Under the pieces are notes generated by a model. It ran no database searches. It worked only from the letters and a program-made list of their open reading frames with translations, and had not been told where the DNA came from. Below are positions 1 through 12,000 of a stretch of 64,000 nt of DNA, in pieces. The stretch's first letter is position 1, and every line of letters begins with the position of its first letter. The translations under genes and the position numbers were made by a program. Origin of the DNA: Trissonchulus latispiculum (taxonomy: Eukaryota > Nematoda > Enoplea > Enoplida > Ironidae); assembly GCA_030248195.1 (NCBI GenBank), contig JASAND010018429.1, forward strand, positions 81,472 to 145,471, given 5' to 3'.

Positions 1-1765
1 ATAAAAATGATAAAAGCTGCTCCGAAGAGGACAGAATATAATGAACTATAAAATTATGCATAGATTGTAAAAAATTATACATCATTATTATGTAACAAAG
101 TGAAAGATTCAAACAACAGAGATAAACAGAAATATATTAATAAAACAACAAATGTAAAAGTTAAAGGATCTCAAATTAGAAAAATAGTATTTCGGAAAAG
201 CAAAACTAAATTACACTTTTTCCAAGATTATGTCGTTTGCAAAACGGAAACTGAACAACGAATAAAGTGACAATTTAAAATTTAGTGTGGAAAAACTGTG
301 TCCCCCTTTAATTCATGATGCGTGCGGTGCGTGCTGCTGATGCAATAAAACTAAAGTATTACGTAATAGAGAAGTGATTGACGTTAAAAGGAATGAAAAC
401 TGGAAAAACGACGAAGACAACGAAAAAGTGATAAAGTGACAGCAAAGCCAATATCACAAATTAACAGAATGATAATGCAATGACGAAAATGTGCAATGGA
501 CAGATATTCATGCATAATTTATCGACATAATGTTGTAAAACGGTAGTCGGCATTCTTCTTCTTAAAAACAACTTTCATAATAAAAACATCTAGAAAGAGC
601 ATATATACATTATAATTCAGTGAATTTAGAGTATAGCCTGAATGTAAACCGGCATAGCTGATATAAAGGCTTAATGTTAGCCTTAACGTTATTGTTATTA
701 TGAACGAAGTCGATTCAATCTGTAAAATGCTGTTACGCCATCCCAGAAAAATAAATATAACATCCCATCCCGATAAATATAAGTAAGCAATAATCATTAG
801 GTATACGAAACAGTATTATGATGGCACACCATAGAATGCGTCCTTAAAACATGTCAAAAAACTTACAACAATGTCTAAGAGCATAAAATTTAAAACCAGA
901 ATTGAGCTAACGTTTTAGTGCTTTTAGCATCAATCCAAACAGGATTAGTCGAAAAGCGCAAAGGTTTCGTAAAGCACATAAAACACATTAGAGCCAACCT
1001 CCCCCCTTTCAAAAAGGCAAAAGAAAAACGAAAAGCACTTACAAAAGGCAAAACGAATATCAATTTTATGGATTAGATGGAACAATAAATCTTAGATAAA
1101 AAACATTATAAAACTTCGCATTCACAAACACCGTTACCAAAAATATATCAATTTAAATTGAAACAATTTAAATTTTTTAGTTGCGAAGAAGAAAGAATTA
1201 ACCTGGAATCACGAATTGAATAGATCCAACTTCTTGCAAATAACCGAGACCTATTCAAAAATATATATGCCATAAATACAGTGAAGACTGCTGAGCAAAG
1301 GCAATGAAAAGCACAAACATGATATTAGATTATTAAGTATATAATATCTGAGTGGACGCACCAGGTAAAAAGCATAGAAATTCGGAAATAAAAATAAATA
1401 GACATTAAAACAGACGCACTCCAATCCAAACAACACTACATAGACACCAGAAAAGATTACATAATAAAAACACATAGAATTAACAAAAACAGTCAAAACT
1501 ATACAGAAAATAGGAACTGTTAAAAAAGGGTGTTTGCAAAACGCACACAACCAAGCGATCCCATGCACGTGGACTGTTGTAGCACAGAATAATACAATAC
1601 CGTGTATGTATATAGTTAGTACGTACACAATGTATATACGTATGTTTACAGACAGCCAACATAGAGTCTCTTACATTCATAACTATATATAAATAATAAA
1701 ATATAATAAAAAAGATCACAAAAGCAGTATATATACTTCTTATAACAAACTGTCAATATTTTTCT
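1..1765. other. 3' flank of LRP2, probable 3' UTR then intergenic
   Basis: This A+T-rich stretch downstream of the LRP2 stop codon has no coding signal I can support. The short open frames here lack homology or splice context. I did not find a clear AATAAA on the minus strand, so the 3' UTR end is not placed. Confidence 0.5.
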
Positions 1766-3041
1766 CTATACATCTGATATGTCTTCCTCCACCAATTGGA
1801 CCTTGTCGTTGTCAGTATCAGCCGATGTGGGATCCATAGGCTTGGACGTTTTCATTCGAAGCTTCAAGTCTTTAGTGGGAGTGGTGGGGCCCGAAGTCAG
1901 AGAGCTGGAGGGAGCTGAAATAAGAAATAAAAGATAAAATAATAACAAATAATTATATTTTTCTAAAATACTGGAAAGCGGACATGTTATAGGAACAAGT
2001 TAGGTTACGTACCATCATTTTTCCTTTTTCGGTCCTTTCCATGTGACACAGACTTTTTCATTCACTTTTACGGAACCAGGCGACAAATTGTCTCAAAACG
2101 ATACGTATAAATCAAATTAGGGAGGAACAGTAGGTTATACTTCAGTGGTGTTTGCATTAATTCTATAAGTGCTGGGTTGTTTACTTGATATTTAGCACAG
2201 CACTTGCGAAAGCTTCTGCGTATTGTATAGTTACAATGTCCCCCTCGACAAGAAGTCAATTCAAGGCCCTGCGCGAAAAAAATTAAAAATATCCATGTAA
2301 TTAATTAAGCTTATTCAACAAGCATAAACAACAGGTAAGCACCGCACCAATAACAGCGGCCCCTGGTTCAGTGATGACCCCATAGTCACTGTCCGAATCA
2401 AGGCTGGAGGAGGGCTTCTTGGAGAGGGACCCTCTCCCACTGCTTGTCTCTGTGGAGGGGGACGTGTCCACAGTTTCAAAGTCATAGACCGGATTGGCGA
2501 AATGAGTCATGGCTGTGGAATCACGCGCCTCTAGGGTATAGCTATCCTCCAGGCCTCCCTTGCCACTGCCACTAGGGCCAGACTAAAAACAGAAGCAGAA
2601 GGATAAACACAAGAAAACGGAAACTTTATTCTCAAAATTGTAATATTTCAGTCTACAGAATTAGTACGAAATGAGACACCTTGACTTGACGGCAATTCTG
2701 TGACCTAATAAAGTTTAATAGTTCGACAGTAGGTGTTAGCATGGTTGCTTTCAGCACAAATTTTGAATCTTTACATAGCATTATCCTTTCTTTTTACCTT
2801 TATTTTTATTTTTTTTCATTATATTTTTCATCTGTTCAACACACAATACGTCTATAGAGACCACATCCATCAGCTGATTGTAGAGAATTGGTCAACTTTA
2901 AAATGCCCTTGTTCCGAATTAAACATTAATTATATATTAGTCAATAGGTTTACCCCTTTGCCTGTATCAAGATTTGGATTAGAAAATGACACAATGTTGT
3001 CTTGGAATGAAACATGACCCACTGAAGAACTTTCCTTCTTC
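1766..3041 (-). CDS. LRP2: LRP2 exons: cytoplasmic tail with NPVY and PDZ-type C-terminus
   Basis: Exons 2954-3041, 2343-2582, 2013-2052 and 1766-1914 make the tail of roughly 170 residues, with the stop codon at 1766-1768. Visible signals are FSNPNL (an NPxL variant), [14 protein letters not shown] (a canonical NPxY endocytosis and PTB-binding motif), a Ser-rich acidic stretch, a lysine-rich 40-nt microexon (GKDRKRKND), and a C-terminus ending EEDISDV. The last three residues S-D-V fit a class I PDZ ligand; vertebrate LRP2 also ends in a PDZ-type sequence. The microexon rests on splice sites and phase only. Including or skipping it would change the frame of the last exon. Confidence 0.8.
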
Positions 3042-6000
3042 CTAGAATAGAAATCAACACTTTATATCAAACAGTCAGCTACTTTTGAAGATTTATACAG
3101 TAAAATACAATAGTATAAGAATAAAAAGAAAACAAGCAAGCTACATAATAGTGCTAGACTCCTGAAAAACAGCATTATTTTCTAACATTTAAACAAACTA
3201 ACTTTCTAAAGCTGATCTTTTTTCGGTAGAAGACAAAGCCTAATGCAAGAGCCACCAATATGAGCAATGCAATGACAATGACTGGAACAAATATGGCTGC
3301 CTTGTCTAAAAACACATAAAAAATTAATGAAGATTACGAAGATTATAAACATTCAGAAGATTCAAAACTGCATCATTCTATATGAGCTAACTTTGAATAG
3401 TTTATATCAAAATTATCACAATCTAGTAAAGTTTTGGTAGAGCCAAAGTAAACCCTGGCTACAAACAAATTCATACCAGGCTATTCTAAAAACGACTTGA
3501 TACTTTTATTGCCTTCTTATTATCGGTAACGAATGTGCTCTAACTCAGATTTGGTACATCGTGTCACATATTTTGCGCCATAACCAAAATAAACTGTCTA
3601 CTGGTATTATGAAGAGTACATAATAACTAAGAGTGTGACAAACGCCAACGGGACTTACTAGGACCACCTGCAGACTGTACCGGTTCCTTGACCGGTCCAT
3701 GATACTGACAGTATTTGCCAGTAAACTGGTGACGACAGACACATTCAACGTTGCCAAATCTGTCCACACTACAGGTTCCCCCATTTCGACAGGGACAGAA
3801 ATCGGGCAACGGTAACAGTTCCAGTTCTTCTAAAAACAATTTGAATAAATTTGAAATGTATAAAACCATTAAAAATAAAACAACAGAAATTAAAGAGATA
3901 ACCAAATTGAACACAAAAATACGCGGCAGAAAGTGTCTAACCTAATCAATTATGCAACAATACAAATACGTACCTGCAGTGCACTGCTTGTTGTCACGTA
4001 ACAGCTGAGTGCCTTCAGGACAGGCACAGACATAGCTGCTTTGAGGTTTAAGTAGACATAGATGGGAACAACCAGCACTGGAGCAGGGATTGAAATCTAC
4101 AACAATACACTCTATTACTCAAAATAAAGCGCAGCAGCAGGTTAAAGCTACGATTAACCCAAAAATCTATGGTCTTTTCCAGAAAAACGAAAGCAGTATT
4201 TTAAACGAGTTCTATTTAACTACATCCTTTTTATGGATTTTAGGATTTTAATTTTAGTTATATTTTTGTCGATTTTCAGAAAATGTTTGGAAAAAAGGAA
4301 ATAAAAGGAATTTTTGCAGAAAACAGGAAAAAAGGACGACCTCGAAAAAAGGAAAAAAAGGAAAATAGGAAAAAAGGAACCGCGGCAGCCCTGCAACCAA
4401 AGACTGACAGACAGTGTGACAGCATTTTTGTTGAAATAAGAAAGTACCAAAAAATCAGTCATTCAGAGCAAAACTATGTAAAACCTCTTGCAATGGATAT
4501 GTTCTGTTTCAGTGCATGAAAGACGCGCAGATCCTGTGCATTCGTAAATCCCTCTCTGACCATATGATCCCCGTGTAGACCGAATTTGTCGCGAGCTTTG
4601 ACGGCGCCAGTGTCCTTGGAGACCCAGTAGATCCAGTTTTCAAACACATCAATAGAAATGATGCCTTCCGTATCTGAAAGTTTAAATGCAAAATAGCCTA
4701 TTTCACAGAAAAAATTGGACAACACTATTTATTAACACTATTTATTAGACGTACAGTTTTTAGGAAATTCTACATTCTCCAAAATTAGCTAGTAAAGTTG
4801 GAACTTACAGGTTCAGGTGTTCAGCTTAATAATAATGATGATGAAATTAATGCATGAATGCATAATTATGCATAAAAATGATATACGTATGTACTATAAC
4901 TGGAACTACGGAGACCTTAAACTCTACACTGACTTTATACAAGCATTCCAACGAGGTTTCGGTACTTAACGTAACCTACTACTTACTTATAACGTACTTA
5001 CGTTACGTAACGATACGTAACCCAACTTTATATCCTAATTTCTACAAAGTAATGTATTCCGGTAGTTATTTTACAGAAAAATAGGCATGCTCTGATAGGA
5101 CCTTTTAGATTACAGTATATACGTACATAACAGCTGAAACCATTCTGAGATAATCAGTAAAATTTTCTTACCTTCAGCCAACACTTTTCTGCCTTCCCCG
5201 TTGGGAAGAATAGAATCAATTCGTTTCAGCTTAGGATCTGTCCAATACAACCTGTGTTCCTTGGCATAATCAATACTAATCGATAGCGGATCAATTAAAT
5301 CAATATCCATCAATACCAATCGATTCTCCCCATCCAGATCGCTACGTTCAATCTTCGGTACCGCACCAATATCCGACCAGTACAGGTAGCTGAAAGTTTC
5401 AAAGACACAAGCTACAAAAGACTTACAATTAAACTGTAACAAATCAAACTCGTTTTCCAACAGTTATTGACATTTTAATCAATAGTCACAGGAATGTGTT
5501 TATAGAAGAAACAAAAAACTTTCACAAATTTAAACCGAAAAATCCAGGCCAAATCTCTGAAATTTGTGGTTTCAGTTTACCAAAAAAGCCAATACATTCA
5601 AAACAGGATTTTCCGGAAATTACTCAGACAAAACTGAGTAGTTTCTGGAAAATCCTGTTTTAGATGTACTGGTGCTTTTGGCGGAAACCGAATTGTACAC
5701 CCTCCGTCAACGAACTAAAAACTATCTTCAATTTTTTCCCAAAATTCTTTTCAGAAATTACATTTCCTTTTCCTCCAAGTAAATTACCCCAGCTCCGGAT
5801 CCACAGCCAGCGATTTCGGTATGCCAACATCACGATCAACAATTCGTTTCGCATAGCGGCCGTCCAGACGGGCCACATAGATATGACCGGAATCCGTGGG
5901 CAGGTTTGTTTCAAAATTCGGTACCAAATCCGGAACATTCTCAATTCCGTCAGCTATCGGTTCCACGTCGTCCTGACGCGGAATTCGAGCATGCGGAAAG

Positions 6001-9000
6001 ACTGCCTCAGTCTCGGCTACTTCAGCATAATCACTCGTACCATACCGAAGACCCGAAAAGTAGAGATTCCTAGAAGAAAAAGAACCAGAAAATGCAAAAA
6101 TAGGTCAAAAACTCAAATTATACAAAATCAATTCAGGTAGCTTTCGCGACGCAATCAATTTCATATGACTTTCCGACTTATGTACTTTCCTGATAAAATA
6201 ATTAATAGCCTCATTTGCATAATTTACGTATGATCAATATTCAGTTGAAAATAACTAACCAATCAATTGATTTAATTAAATAAGCAATTGATACTTACTG
6301 GCCAACCCAATCAACCGCCAAAGCTAAAGGCGCCAGGCCCATTCGCTCGAAATCCAGATCCAAAATCTGACCCTCCAGGGTGTTCAAATTGGTTACATTG
6401 AAATCAGCGCTAACTGTCGCTCGTCTAATTTCGCTACGGTCGCCAACGGTTAACCAGTACATCAAATCTAAACCAGTGACAATTAATTCACGGATAAAAA
6501 ATCTCGGATAGCTTTGGCTTTTGGTGGTACAACTGTCACAGGTGTAAAATTCATAGGTAAAAGCATAGCTAAATAATTTACTGTTTAGTAATGGAAATTA
6601 ATTGCTACGTATCAGAATTATTAAAATTAATTGGTTATTAAACACTACCTAAAAGGGTACGTACCTAAAAGCTTTATTTCTTGAAATTATTCTAAGTCCC
6701 AATTTTCGTATAATAGGACTTAACTTTCTTTCATGGGTCTTATGGTAGCTTTCTTAGGCAGGCTGAAGGTAGGAGTCTCCTACGTAAAAGCACGGGATAT
6801 GCTGATGTTTTCTTATTGGTTGGTGAACATTGGAAATAGTCGTGACTTTGTTAGTTCTTGGAATTGTAGCTTATGCCTGACAGTTGATGGACACTTTGTT
6901 CCAATTTTCCAAGTTTTTATGTTTCCTGAACTATTACGAAACAAGACTGAAAGTGTGAGTCAAAGCTTCGTCAGAGAAAGACTTGAAAGGAACCGCCTTA
7001 GTTTTTATGCTTTTTGCTGGAAAGAGCTTTCGACTTTTTGACAAGGCGTCATTAGAAAAGAGGTTTACGGTAACCCGTGAGAGGCGGAGCTACTAGAACT
7101 ATAAAAGCTTGTGTTTTGAGTCATTGTTGCTGGTAGGCTGTGTGCTGTTGCTGGTTGCTCGTTGCCTTGCCTTTGTCTGTACCCGTGAACTGAACTCTAA
7201 ATCTTGTCTTTGTTATAACTTTGCCCTCTGCTTCATAGTAAAAGCCTAGTGTTCACTGATGCCTAAGACGAGCAACGATCCACAACCCTAACCGTCATAA
7301 GGCCTACACGGACCAGATTTCCACGCTTCCACATCAGAACTTTCGAAGGACCTCAAGGCCTCGTGACACAACGAAAATATGTTTAAAAGACGTTTTATGC
7401 AATTTATCATAAAATATTAAGCAATAAATAAATCACTGTCTGGGCTAAATCCCAGGACTTCATAGCACACACACCCCCCCTTCACAAAGGCTTTAACTCA
7501 CTATGCTGGGCGTCATAATCCATGCTGATGATTCGTCCAGCTTCACTGCCAATGGCCTTCTTATTGAGAAATTCCTCGGGCGAGGCAATGGAAAAGGAGG
7601 TCACATCGTCTCCAGTCGACACATACACATCACTGGGTGGTCCTGAAACAGTAACACAAGTAAAGCGAGGCTGGGAAATATTAATCTATAATTAAATATA
7701 ATTCTAAAGAATGTGTGAAATATAATTCTTAAAAAAAGACAATTGAAAACCTAAACTTTGGGATCGACGAAGCGAGAGTCATACTAGCTATGACTGATGG
7801 GGAGAGACAAAGGTTAGCGCCCTCATATAGTCTCTTGGCTGTGTAGCCCGGCAATAACAATAACAACAACAACAACAACAACAACTTTGGGATCTAAAGT
7901 ATTTTCCTGGCATAAATGTCAAAATGGCCAGCCCACAGAAGTTCAACCCAACCAAGTTGATTCACAACACCGCTGTTGGCAAGACTTGAGAATTTCAAAC
8001 GAAATTCCTACATTTTCGAAATTTCGCAATTTTCCCCAATTTCAAAACCGTTTCAAAAATGCTTTTTCTCTCACCATCAGCTCTGCAGTCCTTTCCATTC
8101 ATATTTCCAATGGTGACAGCATTAATGAACCCATCGCGACATGTGCACTCAAAGGAGCCCTCATTATTGGTACAAATCTGAGAACAGGTATCGTTATAGT
8201 TGGCACACTCGTCGATATCTGTAAAAAATAAACAAAAAATAGTCACAAAATTCTTAGAACTACGTACGTACATAGGCGCTCAAGACAAAACAAAGATTAA
8301 TCTGGACAAGTATTAACAAAATTAGCCAGTAAAAATTTATAATGGTATATATTGCACAACAAGAATTCTAATTCCAACACGCACATGCCCAAAAATGTCA
8401 CCAAAAATTTCCAACAGCTCAGACCCACCTATACATTCTCGTTTGTCCTTTGGATCGGGCACATAGCCATTGCGACAGGAGCAGACATAGCCACCATCGG
8501 GAAGATCTGTACAAACATGCTTACAGTGTCCGTTGTTGTCGCCACAGCTACCTTTTTCGTCTGCAAATATACAAAAGCACGCATCAGAAAACTTAAAACA
8601 AATGACATAAAATTGACAATTTAGATCTATATATAAGTTAACTTCAAATTTAAAATTCAGTCAAGACTGTGTTACGCAAAACGGCACCTACCAAACATCA
8701 AACCTCAAATTAAAACATAACGTAGACTTTAGAATGCATTATAATGTATCCACTAAAAATATATGCTTAGGGGGAAACCCCTTGGAATGGAGCCAACGGG
8801 TGTCCACGATGCAGTGAAAGCAGCGCGGTCACTGCCGTAGCCTTGCCTACGCCTCGGGTAATTAAAAAAAAGGTAAAAATTGCTATATGCAATTATTCAG
8901 TGCCACACCGTAGACCCAGTTCAAAATTGGTATGGCGCTACCCCTCATTGCGAAAGCAACTGGGGTGCGGCGGTAAGGGGTAAAAGGGAAACATATGCTT

Positions 9001-12000
9001 GCAGAATATGTGCAGCTACTGAGTGCAATACATAGATATCCTGATTTTATTATTCAAAATGTAATTAATTTATTCATTCATAGCAGTCTTGGTAACAGTC
9101 CACAACAAAACGGATCAAAAAATATCTGTAAAAATATTAACACTTACGGCAACCATTTTCATCCGACTGATCGCCGCAGTCATCGAACGAGTCACAGATC
9201 GATCCGCGAGGTATACACTTGTGATTGGTACATTTAAATTCTAAAATAAAAAAATTACAGAAATAGATTCAGACTCACTTTAAACGAGAAATTAAAACAA
9301 TCAATAAAACTTGACAATTTCCTAAACATCTGAAAATTAAGCTGAACCCAACTTGACACTTTTTACCCACCATAGCCCCCACACTTCAACCAATACGTAG
9401 TCTAGGCCTCAAACCTATGTACGTACCATCTTCTGTACAGGGCACCCGTTTCTGACTACAGATTGCCAACGTTTCATCCGAGTGGTCGCCGGGCCCACAG
9501 TCAAAGTTGCCATCGCAGACTCGCAGGACATTCAGGCATCGGGTTCGTGTAAAGTGGCATCGGAATTTCAACGGTGCTGGACAGTTCCGTTCCACTGGAA
9601 AAAATACAAAAACATAGGTTACAAGAACAAAACAAATTAAATCGAGCAGAGAAAGTTATAATATTATATTCGACTAATTTGACAGGAACGAAGTTGGCAA
9701 CACTTCATTTTTTCAAATTTCAGTTTTCATGCTTAGGAAGGTTAATGCATTGACGGTATATACATTGCTGCAGCAAAAATGTGCCGCTAAATCAGTATGA
9801 GCGAAACAACTTCGCTCACTACATCTTTTGGTCAGACTTAACACTCGACAAAACGGGTCTCAAAAAGAACTAACAGCTTCGCAATGTTCGCTATGTTACA
9901 TTACAGCTGGCTTGCACCAGTCGTGTTTAGTTTATTCATGAATAACCCTTAAACTCATGTTTACTTAAACTCCAGTTTAAGTTTAAATTTTAATCACTTG
10001 CTCAAGTGGTGTTTAACTGCTGCTTAACTAAACTCGTGTTTAAATTTAAACACGACTTAAACATGACTTGGTCACGTTTTAGTTCCGCAAGCCAATCACA
10101 ATGATAAATTTGGCCAACAAAAAGTAAGAATTTTAAATTAAACAGCAGCTAAAAGTGAGGTTTAAATGGGACTTAATTTAACAGAACTTTCAATAAACTT
10201 AACAAAGTTTTATATTAATTGGTAAACTCTCCAGTATTTGATACATTATACGGGTGGATAAGCACCGCCAGGATCAACCAGGAAATAGGTCTGAGCATAA
10301 ACATAGTAATATTAATAACATAGAAGAATTCATTAACATTTTATAAATAGTACGTACAGTTATGGTCCACCCGACCCTGCCCACTGTACAGTTATACTTA
10401 AAATGTACTGTAAAATTAGGGCCCATAGAAAAGGATAAAGTAAAATATTTCCATTTAATTTCTGGGTAGGACTTAGCTGGGGTAGGGTGCTCAACCTTAC
10501 AATAAAGGAAAACGGGGGTATATTAGCCACCCCACGTGTCCCCACCCACGTCCGGCGGTCGCTTGTCTAGACAAACGAGGGGTACGCCGGTAGCTAAGTA
10601 GGCCAGACCAGTGCTGCGATAACTGTTGAAAAGTTGAATTGCAGTAGGTTGAACGAAAAATCTAAAAGAATAAAGAATAAAGCATAAAATTAAATATAAA
10701 CAGAAAAAATAAACAAGCAAGGAACTACAACCAATAAGTAATAGCTTTATGTTAAGTAAATCAACCAAAGTAAGATGAAATGTAGGTGTCAGTAATAGGT
10801 ATTCTATCCTCATTCTTACGCAAGAACTTTCCTAGATAGAATTTAAGTTTTCGCTTAGAGTATCCTTTAGAAAGCAATTGTACATTAAGGTTTGATACCC
10901 TGGTTCTAAAGTCCTCAAGATATGTGAAACGTTCATGGTATCTATTAAGTTCATTAAGATACACGTTATAGCAGCAACTCTCTGAAATATTTCCTGTCAA
11001 ATCCGGTAGGCATACTACCTTAAAGTCGAAATCATCCCGTTTATCGTAGACTTTAGTTATAAACTTACCATTAACCAGTGTGATATTAATATCCAGCACA
11101 TTGGCCGAATTATTGTTAATATTTACCTTTTCCAATGTTAGGCAGTCAGGATAAATATCTGGTTTACTGTTATCAAACTCACCATCGTCGTCCGTTGCCG
11201 TAATATCATCTGTAACCAGCAACATATATTAACTGATCCCTAAAAGCATATAAAAGGCAGTAACATAGTACGTACGTACGACAAGCTGTATACGTGGTTG
11301 AGTGTTAATATCTTCCTTTCCTTGTTCCCTGCCTTCTCTCCCTCCCCTTGTTTCCCCTTTCTCTTATCCTTTAGCTATTCCCTGTTTCTCCTGGGCCACC
11401 CAGGCCAAGCAAGTTGTTTATCCCCTTTGGGGAATGACGCAAATTGAGATGATCTTTTAATTTGAAGTGTTACTTAAATTAGCCCAGATTAGTGTTTTGA
11501 TGATCTTTTGCCTGACATTTACCGTGGCCTTTACCATGACATTTACGTGACACATCAAAGGGGTGCCGCCCCTGTATAAAAGGAGGTCCCCGTCTCCCTC
11601 TATTCAGTCTTGTACTCAACCCTTCTTTCTGCCGTGTTGTCTGGCCCAGGCAAGCCTGCCTGTCTCTGTTCACTGTAACCCCTTTGGTACCCAAACGCCT
11701 GTACCTCGCAAACATAACTATATATCTGTGAAACGACCTGTGTTGGTTCTTCAAAGACCCTGTGTTCTCTGCTTGGTCCTGCGAGCACTTCTGTTTTGCT
11801 GGTGTCTGCTTTTGTATATTCAATAAACGATAGGCGCACAGTTATCATTTATTCTATTGCTACTTACTGCTGCCTTAAGCTTGTCTGAAACTCAGAAGAA
11901 GCTGGTTGCCTATACGCTCAGGTGAGGTTCACGTACTGATTTGAGTCTGACACATGTACTAGTACCTATTCAGGTGACACCTACTTGGGGATAACAAGTA

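Noticed and set aside
2068..2259. Alternative LRP2 tail exon with [15 protein letters not shown]
   Set aside because: It has an acceptor near 2271 but no good donor that keeps phase with the last exon; the 40-nt exon at 2013-2052 fits phase exactly.
4283..4519. Lysine-rich frame ([21 protein letters not shown])
   Set aside because: It comes from an A-rich purine tract in an LRP2 intron and has no other coding support.
5579..5684. microRNA precursor
   Set aside because: The loop of about 5 nt is too small and the stem too long and even; no evidence of processing is available.
7887..8231. Plus-strand frames across LRP2 EGF and LDL-A exons (also at 31724, 32091, 33315, 25011 and others)
   Set aside because: They are antisense shadows of conserved cysteine-rich exons, without their own splice or domain evidence.
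11479..11848. Open frames on both strands inside the 5' LTR, repeated at 20670-21051
   Set aside because: They are duplicated because the LTRs are duplicated, and they overlap promoter and R regions. No protein family is recognised.
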